Assembly: GCA_050260015.1 (NCBI GenBank)
Contig: JBLNBN010000018.1
Span: 1 to 51,276, forward strand
Direction of reading: 5' to 3'
DNA: 51,276 nt
Source: JBLNBN01 sp050260015
GTDB taxonomy: Bacteria; Bacteroidota; Ignavibacteria; Kapaibacteriales; UBA2268
Positions within the stretch are counted from its first letter, which is position 1, and each line of letters starts with the position of its first letter. Shown here piece after piece: positions 23,567 through 31,904 of the stretch. The translations under genes and the position numbers were made by a program. Below the pieces are notes generated by a model that saw nothing but the letters and a program-made list of their open reading frames with translations, was not told where the DNA came from and did not search any database.

Positions 23567-25552
23567 ATGAGACATTACAGATTTATTATTTTACTTTCGG
23601 TTTTAATTCTGGCGTTTGGTTCCGCTGAAGCGCGGAAGACGCCTGTAAAATTGAAAGCGCAACCCTCGGCGCTTGAAGTTAAGTCCGGGGGCAAGTTCTA
23701 TGTGCGTTTGAATCTTACTTTCGACAAATATTGGCATGCTTACGGCATAAAGGAAGTTGTTGGTCCCGACGGTATCGGGCCGACCCCGACGGCATTTTCC
23801 GTCAAGCCGGCTTCAATTGCCGTCCTTGGCGGAAAGATAATAGCGCCGAAGGGAAAAGTCAAATTTGACGAAGGTTTCCAGGTAAAAGTAGAATCATACG
23901 AAGGCTCTGCAAACTTCGATTTGCCGCTTATCGCCAAAAAGGATATTGACTTTAGGAAGGACAAGCTAACGATCGTCGCTTCCATGCAGCTGTGCGACAC
24001 GACAAGCTGCTTGCCGCCGGACGATTATACCGCGGTAACGCTTCCTAACGTATTCGCGGGCGCGGAAAAGTATTCGGCGGATACGGCGGGCACGGCGGCG
24101 GTAGACGCCTCCCTTGCAACTGCCGCCGAAGTCGAGAAGGTCTCCCCTGCGGAAAAGAACGAGAATTTACAATCAGCAAAGACTGAATCCCAGAGCGAGA
24201 TTGAGCAAAAGAAGAGCGAAGGAATCTTTTCATTCCTCTGGTTCGCTATGACTGCGGGCGCGCTTGCGCTGCTGACGCCCTGCGTATTCCCGATGGTGCC
24301 AATCACGGTTTCATTCTTTACGAAGCGCGCGGAAAAGGAGAAGGCGTCGGGGCTGAAGGACTCGCTCGTTTACGCGTTCGGCATTATCTCCACCTTTACG
24401 GCTTTAGGCATAGCTCTCGCGTTGATATTTGGCGCGACGGGCATACGCGACTTCGCCTCGAACGGTTGGGTGAACATCGCTATTGCGGCCGTATTCGTGA
24501 TATTCGCGCTCAATCTCTTCGGCGCCTTCGAAATACAATTGCCGACGGGCTTATTGAATAAGCTAAACAGCAAGAGCCGCGGCTCGGGTATGCTCAGCGT
24601 ATTCCTTATGGCGCTGACGTTCTCGCTGACTTCCTTTACCTGCACGGTGCCCTTCGTCGGCTCCGCGCTCATTAGCGCGAGCGGCGGCGAGTGGTTCTAT
24701 CCAATTATCGGCATGCTCGGTTTCTCCGCCGTTTTCGCGGCGCCGTTCTTCCTTCTGGCGCTCTTCCCCTCGGCTATGAAATCGCTTCCGAAGGCCGGCG
24801 GCTGGATGAACAACGTTAAGGTCGTCATGGGCTTCCTGGAGATCGCGGCTGCGATTAAGTTTATGAGCAACGCGGATCTTGTGTGGAGCTGGGGAGTTCT
24901 TTCCAAGGAATTTTTCCTATCGATATGGATCGGTATCGCAATATTGGTAACAATTTATATCTTAGGCTTCTTCAAGCTCAGCCACGATTCGCCAGTCGAG
25001 AAAATTGGAAGCTTGAGGGTCGTTTTCGCTATCGCTTTTTCTGCGATTACGTTCTACTTGCTGTCCGGCCTGTTCGGCAAGCCGCTCGGGGAGCTCGACG
25101 CGTTCCTGCCTCCCGCGGAGTACCACGAGATAATGGGGCAGGCGACGGTCGCGCCCACCATCTCGCCGACGAATAGCGAAAGTAAAGACAAGGCCGCCGG
25201 GACGTGGCATTCGGACATTGCTACAGGCATGGCTGAAGCCAAGCAGACCGGCAAACTACTGTTTGTAGACTTCACGGGCTTTACATGCACGAACTGCCGA
25301 TGGATGGAGCAGAATATGTTTAAAAAGGCCTCTATAACGGCCCTGATGGACAAATTCGTGAAGGTTAAGCTCTACACCGACAGAAATATGGAACCCTACA
25401 TATCGAACAAGAAGCTGCAAGAATCGAAATACGGCTCGATCGAGCTCCCGCTCTACGTAATCATGACTGCCGACGGCAAAACGATCGGCACTAAAACGTT
25501 TACACGGGACGAGAACGAATTCATGGACTTTCTAAATAAAGGTATGGAATAA
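23567..25552 (+). CDS. DsbD-like thiol:disulfide interchange protein
   Basis: 661 residues. Signal peptide (ending AEA near residue 20); N-terminal DsbD-alpha-like domain with the cysteine pair in LCDTTSCLPP; a linker; a central membrane domain of about eight helices with paired cysteines in LLTPCVFPMVP and SFTCTVPFVG; and a C-terminal periplasmic thioredoxin-like domain with the active-site motif CTNC (FTGFTCTNCRWME). All six redox cysteines of the DsbD relay are present. The protein carries electrons from cytoplasmic thioredoxin across the inner membrane to periplasmic thiol proteins, for example for cytochrome c maturation or disulfide isomerisation. ATG at 23567 is chosen over an in-frame TTG two codons upstream because AGG lies 6 nt before it. 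Confidence 0.92.
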   Translation: MRHYRFIILLSVLILAFGSAEARKTPVKLKAQPSALEVKSGGKFYVRLNLTFDKYWHAYGIKEVVGPDGIGPTPTAFSVKPASIAVLGGKIIAPKGKVKFDEGFQVKVESYEGSANFDLPLIAKKDIDFRKDKLTIVASMQLCDTTSCLPPDDYTAVTLPNVFAGAEKYSADTAGTAAVDASLATAAEVEKVSPAEKNENLQSAKTESQSEIEQKKSEGIFSFLWFAMTAGALALLTPCVFPMVPITVSFFTKRAEKEKASGLKDSLVYAFGIISTFTALGIALALIFGATGIRDFASNGWVNIAIAAVFVIFALNLFGAFEIQLPTGLLNKLNSKSRGSGMLSVFLMALTFSLTSFTCTVPFVGSALISASGGEWFYPIIGMLGFSAVFAAPFFLLALFPSAMKSLPKAGGWMNNVKVVMGFLEIAAAIKFMSNADLVWSWGVLSKEFFLSIWIGIAILVTIYILGFFKLSHDSPVEKIGSLRVVFAIAFSAITFYLLSGLFGKPLGELDAFLPPAEYHEIMGQATVAPTISPTNSESKDKAAGTWHSDIATGMAEAKQTGKLLFVDFTGFTCTNCRWMEQNMFKKASITALMDKFVKVKLYTDRNMEPYISNKKLQESKYGSIELPLYVIMTADGKTIGTKTFTRDENEFMDFLNKGME

Positions 25553-25570
25553 GATATTTAGAACAGTAAT

Positions 25571-25606
25571 AAAAAAGAGGCAGGCCTTGGGGCTTGCCTC
25601 TTTTTT
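25571..25606 (+). terminator. Terminator of the DsbD-like gene
   Basis: Stem AAAAAAGAGGCAGGCC / GGCTTGCCTCTTTTTT (one G-U pair) with a TTGG loop and a U-tract. Confidence 0.92.
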
Positions 25607-25609
25607 ATA

Positions 25610-25645
25610 AAAAAACCGTTCCCAAATGATAAATGGGAACGGCTT
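25610..25645 (-). terminator. Terminator of metalloprotease copy 1
   Basis: CCGTTCCCA / TGGGAACGG stem followed on the minus strand by TTTTTTT; lies just past the stop at 25668 and directly abuts the plus-strand terminator. Confidence 0.88.
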
Positions 25646-25667
25646 TGGAAATAAATAAAATAAACGC

Positions 25668-28601
25668 TTATTTCTTAACGAACTTACCCAGGTTAATACC
25701 GTTTGCGTTGGACAACCTGACGAAATAAACGCCTGCCGGAAGCGCGCTTAAATCAACATTGTTCGAACCGGCGACGGCGCTTGCCTCGTATTTATTAACC
25801 CCGAGAGCGTCGGTAATCGTAATCCTTCCGGGTTCGCCGGATTCTATCCTGACATAATCGGCGGCAGGGTTGGGGTAAACTGATAGCGTATTGCCGGCGT
25901 TTACGTCCTGCGCGCTATTTATCGTATTTACCGTAAGTATTTCAAAGTCGTCGATCAATGCTTCGCAGAAATTGATCATACCCTCTTCGAGGTCGCCGGG
26001 GTTGCTCGCAACAAATTTAAATCTGATAGATTCTGCGCCGTCGGCCAGGGCGTCAATATCAATTGTCGAGGAAATCCAATCCTCGGTAGAATGTTTGTAT
26101 GCAGAGGCTAATTTCCAGGAACCGCCTTTGTCGGTATAATAATAAAGCTCAAGCTTTGGTTTGGCTCCCGCGTAGGAATATTGCTGAAGAGTAGCAAAAA
26201 GCCAGAATCGAAGCAATGGCTTTTTCAGCTCCTTCATTGAAATTATCGGGGAGTAAATTGTCGAAATCCCGATCAGCATATGCGATGGGAATTCGGAAAA
26301 GTTATTTAGACTGATTCCTTCCGGATCGGTAACGAAGCACTTTGTTCCGGTCTCTGAATGGTCTTTACCGGGTTGGAAGAGCCCGAAGAAGCCGCCGGTA
26401 ATTACGGATAAATCAACCAGGCCCGGGGCGGCGCATTCCCATTTACCGTTTACGACCGTGTCGACTTGTGCGTCGCCTATGCTCCAGCCTCCTAAGCTTT
26501 CGCAGCGGTCCATTTGGGAAGTTCTATAGCCGATCAGCTGTTCGTAGTAATCCTTGCCCAGTAATTCTTTATTTAGGTTGATATCCCTACCGGAAAGACT
26601 TTCCGACCCCTGGATATAATACTTTAAGTACGTGCCGGCGGGCATAGCAGGTATCGTCGCTAAATAAATACCGTCGTCGTCCGCCTGCGCCGGAGCCGTA
26701 AAGCTATGCTCCCAATTATCTGTCGTATATACAACTTCCGCCTTGGCTACGCCCGAGTTGGGAAGGTTCGAAGCGGAAAGTAAAAAGTAAACGGCTTGCG
26801 CGTTAATTGTGTCCTGGGTGTCAGCCAAGGGCTCGTGCACAAACGATTGGGCCATGATCAGGTCCGTGCCGATATGGTGCTTATTGAAAGCCGTTATTAT
26901 GTCAGTGGAATGGGGAGTTCCATTGGCGAGATTTCCATCGTCGTCGTCGGCGATAAGCGTCTCAAGGAACCATTCCATGTATGCTTTACCTAAATCGGGA
27001 TCGTCCGGGGTTCCGTACTTTACAAAGTGCGAGAGCTTTTTAACGAAATCTTTAGAGGTCAACTTCGCTAAATCCCAGAAAGCGCCGGAGAGTATCTGCC
27101 CGTTATAATGCGAGTCGAAATTTAGGCTGTCGGGGTAAACGCAGTTATTTTCAATATTGCGGATATACTTTGTTGAGTCATTCTTAAAAGATTTTAAACC
27201 CACCATCGGTTGTCCCTGTATCAAGCAGGAATACACGTCCGCCATACCTTCGTTCGCGGAGGCGTTGACCATCCCGTCCTGTAGGCCAAGCTCTTTGTAT
27301 AGAAGGCCGTTGATGGAGTGAGTATATTCATGGTAAAGAATAGAGGAACTCTCGCCCATATTAACTTCGGGATTGTCCACGGCTAAGAAATGAATCGATT
27401 CTCCCGCGGAGTATGCATTGGGTGAATTTTGTGTTGAGAAATCGACTATCAGGCTTATCGGGAAATCCATCACGTCGATTTCGGGATCTATGCTTTTTAA
27501 GTCGCTATGGATAGCGTTAGCGTAGCAGTAGAGCGATCTTTCGTAAATATTGGAATTATCGTCGTTCCACAGCAGATTGAGAGGTTTGCCGGCGAGCAAC
27601 GTCGTACTTATCGTACCGTTGCTTCTCGTGGTATTCATTAGGTTCACGCTGGCGTATTTTCCGCTTAGCGAAGCCAGCACCGACAAGTCGGCATCATGAT
27701 CGACAGATGTAATTCCGTCGTTGTCGGAATAAAACTCTTCGCCGTTAACGAGAAGGAGGATATCTTTAAACGCTACCTCGCTGAGCGTATCCATCGGCGT
27801 ATTTAATCGTACCGAGCCTTTGGAGTTGATCGTATTGTGCGAGGACCTCGACATCTCGAATCGCCAGATAGAGGCGCCGGCGTTGGCGTCGATATAGTTA
27901 ACGTAGCGTCGGCCAAGCGCGTTAACTATTTCCGCGCGCCAGACCAATTTGCAGACTACCCCGCTCGAGGTTTTAATGGGTAAGATAAAAGGGGTTGAGC
28001 TGCGTTGGAGCTTATCCACGGAGCCTTTGCCTTCCACTTCCTTGTTGATTTTGTTTACGGCCGCGTCGTAGCTGAGCGTAGGATTTACGTCGATGTTGAT
28101 ATTTGGGATTACGTCCGCTCCATAGAGGGCGACGTTGCCGTTATCGAATATTCTTAATTCGACTTCCGTAAGGAGCACGTCGACTCCTTTATATACCTGG
28201 TCGAAAGTAACGTACCAGCGTCCGTTAACGTGGGTCTTCCGGCGAAGATTGAGTTCTATGTTCTTTAGCGTCAGCTCATTTTCTTTCGATTTCAGGAAAG
28301 CGCGCGCCGCAGCCTCGACGTTGTTATCGTTTATCTTTGGAAATCCTTGAATTTTTTCAGGCTTATCGAGAATTCTTCTCGGGCTGCCCGTTGACGGATC
28401 CCTGATGATCACTTTGCCGCCGTCGGACAAGAGCTTGTCTGCTTTAATATTTGTTTTTGTTGCCGGGACGGCTTTTTGAATAGTAGAAATCCTTTCGGCC
28501 GGCAATTTTATCTCGTTAATCTCCCCGGCCGCAAAAGCGGAGCCGGCAAATAAGACTGCCGAGAAGCCTGTCGCAAATAATAGATCCAGGAACTTAAACA
28601 T
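25668..28601 (-). CDS. T9SS-exported M36 (fungalysin)-like zinc metalloprotease, copy 1
   Basis: 977 residues from ATG 28601, which begins a clean signal peptide (MFKFLDLLFATGFSAVLFAG); the longer ORF start at 28691 would put 30 implausible residues in front and was rejected. Domain order: FTP-type propeptide (about 75-130), PepSY-like propeptide (about 150-240), a carboxypeptidase-regulatory-like insert, a metalloprotease domain with HEYTH (His424, Glu425, His428) and the downstream third ligand in NASANEGMAD (Glu451), a beta-rich region with WSIGDAQVD and CFVTDPEG resembling a jelly-roll/MAM-like module, and a C-terminal T9SS sorting domain (VYPNPAADYVRI ... LPAGVYFVRL). It is expected to be secreted as a zymogen and to degrade extracellular protein. 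It has two adjacent paralogues in the same orientation. Confidence 0.9.
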   Translation of the reverse strand: MFKFLDLLFATGFSAVLFAGSAFAAGEINEIKLPAERISTIQKAVPATKTNIKADKLLSDGGKVIIRDPSTGSPRRILDKPEKIQGFPKINDNNVEAAARAFLKSKENELTLKNIELNLRRKTHVNGRWYVTFDQVYKGVDVLLTEVELRIFDNGNVALYGADVIPNINIDVNPTLSYDAAVNKINKEVEGKGSVDKLQRSSTPFILPIKTSSGVVCKLVWRAEIVNALGRRYVNYIDANAGASIWRFEMSRSSHNTINSKGSVRLNTPMDTLSEVAFKDILLLVNGEEFYSDNDGITSVDHDADLSVLASLSGKYASVNLMNTTRSNGTISTTLLAGKPLNLLWNDDNSNIYERSLYCYANAIHSDLKSIDPEIDVMDFPISLIVDFSTQNSPNAYSAGESIHFLAVDNPEVNMGESSSILYHEYTHSINGLLYKELGLQDGMVNASANEGMADVYSCLIQGQPMVGLKSFKNDSTKYIRNIENNCVYPDSLNFDSHYNGQILSGAFWDLAKLTSKDFVKKLSHFVKYGTPDDPDLGKAYMEWFLETLIADDDDGNLANGTPHSTDIITAFNKHHIGTDLIMAQSFVHEPLADTQDTINAQAVYFLLSASNLPNSGVAKAEVVYTTDNWEHSFTAPAQADDDGIYLATIPAMPAGTYLKYYIQGSESLSGRDINLNKELLGKDYYEQLIGYRTSQMDRCESLGGWSIGDAQVDTVVNGKWECAAPGLVDLSVITGGFFGLFQPGKDHSETGTKCFVTDPEGISLNNFSEFPSHMLIGISTIYSPIISMKELKKPLLRFWLFATLQQYSYAGAKPKLELYYYTDKGGSWKLASAYKHSTEDWISSTIDIDALADGAESIRFKFVASNPGDLEEGMINFCEALIDDFEILTVNTINSAQDVNAGNTLSVYPNPAADYVRIESGEPGRITITDALGVNKYEASAVAGSNNVDLSALPAGVYFVRLSNANGINLGKFVKK

Positions 28602-28758
28602 CAACGCCTCTATAAAAATTGTAAAATGTACGCTTGTTATTTCGTATCGGGTAATAATACAATAACACTTTAATTCGCAAAAAGGTTTCACTTTTTGACG
28701 AAAATAGCTTATAAAACTTATAGAATACGTTTTGAATCGAAGTAAGTTGCCCGGAAAA

Positions 28759-28790
28759 TAAAAAGCCGCTCCCCAAGCGGGAAGCGGCCT
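28759..28790 (-). terminator. Terminator of metalloprotease copy 2
   Basis: GCCGCTCCC / GGGAAGCGGC stem (one bulged base), followed on the minus strand by TTTTTATTTT; lies 22 nt past the stop at 28812. Confidence 0.88.
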
Positions 28791-28811
28791 GTATAATGTA
28801 AAGAAGAAATT

Positions 28812-31751
28812 CTATTTCTTAATGAATTTGCAAATATTGACGCCGTTCTGATTGGTCAATCTGACGAAATAGACGCCTGCAGGCAACGAGCTTAAATTAA
28901 GCGTCGTTCTTCCTGTTTCGATAGAGGATTTATACCTCGCGACGCCCAGGGCGTCGGTAAGCGCGAGCGAGCCGGGCTCTTCGGAGTCTATATTTATGAA
29001 TTCCGCAACCGGGTTGGGATAAACGGATATCTTGTTGCCTGAATTTATCCCGTCGGAGGCGCTTAGCGTTCCGTTAATGGATTGTATTTCCACGTCGTCT
29101 ATCATCGATTCGCAAATGTTTAACTTTGATGCAGCAAAATCGACCTCGTTTTCCGACACGAATTTGAGTTGTACGGCGTCGGCTCCCGGCGCCAAAGCTT
29201 GCAGGTTAATTAATTCAGGGATCCAGTCCCCGGTCGAAGTTTCATACTTCGCGGCGAGCGTCCAGGCGGAGCCGTTATTAGTAGATACGTAAACCTGCAT
29301 GTTGGGCTTTTTCTCGAAGTAAGTCAATTGCTCAAGCTTATTAAACCGCCAGAATTTCACTATTGGCTTCTCTAGATTTGCCAACGAATATGTTGGCGAA
29401 TAGAGCGTAGTGCGTCCCATAGTCATATACATTGCGAACGTGCCCGGATTGTAAGGATCGAGTCCAGTAGGATCTGTAACGAAGCATTTGGAGCCCTCGG
29501 GGCTATGGTCGGCGCCAAGTTGCATCAAACCAAACTGACCGCCGCTTAACTCAGTTAGATCGACAAGCTGCGGAGTTGCGCATTCCCAAGCTCCAAAATA
29601 GCCGTCGTCGTTATTTGGATCGCCAATGCTCCAATTTTCGCCGTTCTCGCAATTGTCGTAAATGGCGCTTTTATACCCCACAACGAACGTAACGTTTTCC
29701 TTGGAGTATTTTTCTTTTAGCAGGTTTATTTCTCTGCCCGAATAGGAGTCCGTTGCCTGTATATGATAAGTAACGAAAGAACCCGCCGCCAGCCGCGGAA
29801 ATACGGCTTTAAAGAGACCGGAACCCTGGTCCTCTGCCGCGATGCTACTGGCGGTCGTCCAATTGTCCAGGGAATAGACGACCTTGGCATTTTCGAATTT
29901 CGCGCCAGGCAACTTCGAGGCCGCCAACTTGAATTCAACGGCAAGCGCGTTCGTGGTGTCCTGCGTGTCGGTTAACGGCGTATGCTCAAACGTTTGAGTT
30001 ATTAATAAATCCGTCCCGATATGATGCTTGTTAAAGGCTGCTATTATCTCTTTGGAGCGGGGCGTCCCGTTGGACAGGTCGCCGTCGTCGTCGTCGGCAA
30101 TTAACGTCTCGAGGAACCATTCCGAATATGCTACGCCTATATTGGGGTCGTCGGGCTTGGCGTATTTTACGAAGTGCGAGAGCCTTTTAACGAAATCGAT
30201 CGACGTAGTTTTTGCAAGGTCCCAGTAAGCGCCTGACAGAATCTGGCCGTTGTAATGCGAATCGGATCCTAGGTTGTCTGGGTAGACATTATTGTTGTCG
30301 ACGCACCGAATGAACCTGCTGGGATCGTCCTTAAACGTTCCGAGACCGATCTTGGATTGTCCCTGGAGCAAGCAGCCATAAAGGTCGGCCATGCCTTCGT
30401 TAGCGGAAAAGTTAATCATGCCGTCCTGCTCGCCGAGCGATTCGTAAAGCATCCCGTTAAGCGAATGAGTATACTCATGGTAGAGTATCGAAGGAGATTC
30501 GGGCATATTAGCCTGCGCGTTCTCCGCGGCGAGGAAAACGATAGTATCCCTTCCGTTGGAATACGCGTTGGCGGATTGACCTGAGAAGTCTAGTACGACG
30601 GACATAGGCACGTCCATGACCGTGAGGTTTGGATCGATGCTTTTCAAGTCGTCATGGATCAAATTTGCGTGGTAAAAAGTCGAGCGCTCGAAAGCATGGG
30701 AATTATTGTCGTTCCAGTCCAAATTGAGCTGCGCGCCGGGCCGAAGCGTATCGGTTATTTGCGACGACAGGCCGCCCCCGTTCTTTTTAGAGACCCTGGC
30801 GTATTTTCCAGCGAAGGACGCTACGACGGGCGCATTGGCGTCGTTCTCAAGGTTTATTTTCCCATCCCTATCCGTGAAATAATCCGTACCGCCGACGTTT
30901 ACTTTCATATTTGCGAAGCGTAGCGTTTTCGGTTCGTCCGTAGCCATGTTTTCGCGCACCTGGCCGGAAACCTGTATCACGTTAGCTGCGGACTTTGTCT
31001 TTTCAAATCGCCAGAGAGTATTTCCTTCGTCGGCGTCGACGTAGTTAATAAAGCGTTTGCCGTCGTCGGAGAGCAGCTCGGCGCGCCAAACGAGCCTGCA
31101 GAATACGCCGCTGGCGTTCTTAATGGGTAGGATGTACGGCGTTTTGCTTGATTGCATAGCGTCGACGCGGGCTTTCCCTTCAACCTCCTTGTGGAGCTTA
31201 TTGATCGCCGCTTCGTAGCTTAGCTTGGGCAGAACGTTTAATTGGATGCCTGGTACCACGTCGGCGCCGTAATGCGCCACGTTCCCGTTGTCGAAGATCC
31301 TGATTATTACTTCAGTAAGCAATACGTCCACGCCTTTGTAAACCTGGTTATAGGATACGTACCAGCGGCCGTTGACGTGCGTTTTACTTTTAAGCCGCAA
31401 TTCAATTCCCTTTAAGTTCAGCTCTTTTTCCTTTGACTTTAAGAAAGCTGCGGCGGCCTCCTCTACGTTACTTTCATTTACCGTCGCATATCCCGGAATT
31501 TTTTCCGCGGCGCCGATTACTCTTCTTGCGCTGCCAGTCGAGGGATCGCGTAAAACTGTCTTTTCGCCGATCGAAAATGGATTCTGCGGCTTTATCGCGT
31601 TGTTCGCGTCAATTTTCGGAGCCTGTTCGATGCAATTTTCCCTTTCAACAGGAAGCTTTATTTCTTTTAAGTCGTCAATCGAGTAAGCCGCGTTAATTAT
31701 TAATGCGAATGACACGCTTACTCTTAGTAATGTTCTAATGATTCTTTTCAT
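28812..31751 (-). CDS. T9SS-exported M36 (fungalysin)-like zinc metalloprotease, copy 2
   Basis: 979 residues with the same domain order as its two neighbours: signal peptide (about 1-24), FTP and PepSY propeptide regions, metalloprotease domain with HEYTH (His425, Glu426, His429) and NFSANEGMAD (Glu452), a jelly-roll/MAM-like C-terminal module (WSIGDPNNDD ... CFVTDPTG), and a T9SS sorting domain (VYPNPVAEFINI ... LPAGVYFVRL). The propeptide segment KTHVNGRWYVSYNQVYKGVD is nearly identical to that of copy 1, so copies 1 and 2 look like the closest pair. Each copy has its own leader and terminator, which suggests separate expression rather than one operon. Confidence 0.9.
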   Translation of the reverse strand: MKRIIRTLLRVSVSFALIINAAYSIDDLKEIKLPVERENCIEQAPKIDANNAIKPQNPFSIGEKTVLRDPSTGSARRVIGAAEKIPGYATVNESNVEEAAAAFLKSKEKELNLKGIELRLKSKTHVNGRWYVSYNQVYKGVDVLLTEVIIRIFDNGNVAHYGADVVPGIQLNVLPKLSYEAAINKLHKEVEGKARVDAMQSSKTPYILPIKNASGVFCRLVWRAELLSDDGKRFINYVDADEGNTLWRFEKTKSAANVIQVSGQVRENMATDEPKTLRFANMKVNVGGTDYFTDRDGKINLENDANAPVVASFAGKYARVSKKNGGGLSSQITDTLRPGAQLNLDWNDNNSHAFERSTFYHANLIHDDLKSIDPNLTVMDVPMSVVLDFSGQSANAYSNGRDTIVFLAAENAQANMPESPSILYHEYTHSLNGMLYESLGEQDGMINFSANEGMADLYGCLLQGQSKIGLGTFKDDPSRFIRCVDNNNVYPDNLGSDSHYNGQILSGAYWDLAKTTSIDFVKRLSHFVKYAKPDDPNIGVAYSEWFLETLIADDDDGDLSNGTPRSKEIIAAFNKHHIGTDLLITQTFEHTPLTDTQDTTNALAVEFKLAASKLPGAKFENAKVVYSLDNWTTASSIAAEDQGSGLFKAVFPRLAAGSFVTYHIQATDSYSGREINLLKEKYSKENVTFVVGYKSAIYDNCENGENWSIGDPNNDDGYFGAWECATPQLVDLTELSGGQFGLMQLGADHSPEGSKCFVTDPTGLDPYNPGTFAMYMTMGRTTLYSPTYSLANLEKPIVKFWRFNKLEQLTYFEKKPNMQVYVSTNNGSAWTLAAKYETSTGDWIPELINLQALAPGADAVQLKFVSENEVDFAASKLNICESMIDDVEIQSINGTLSASDGINSGNKISVYPNPVAEFINIDSEEPGSLALTDALGVARYKSSIETGRTTLNLSSLPAGVYFVRLTNQNGVNICKFIKK

Positions 31752-31810
31752 TTTACCACCTTTGTTAAAATTTCCTTCACCTACTACTTAGTAAGAATCT
31801 CATCCCTCGA

Positions 31811-31818
31811 CAAAAGTA
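31811..31818 (-). promoter_or_regulatory. Candidate -7 box for metalloprotease copy 2
   Basis: Minus-strand TACTTTTG matches TAnnTTTG and lies about 60 nt before the ATG at 31751. No convincing -33 TTG was found. Confidence 0.33.
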
Positions 31819-31850
31819 ACAACTCAACCCCAAAAAAGTTTCTGAAATTT

Positions 31851-31890
31851 TTAAAAAAGGCCGCAATCCTTGACGGACAACGGCCTTGAG
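31851..31890 (-). terminator. Terminator of metalloprotease copy 3
   Basis: AAGGCCG / CGGCCTT outer stem with a small inner TCC/GGA stem, followed on the minus strand by TTTTTTAAAAATTT; lies 15-20 nt past the stop at 31905. Confidence 0.8.
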
Positions 31891-31904
31891 TTCGGAAACA
31901 AGAA

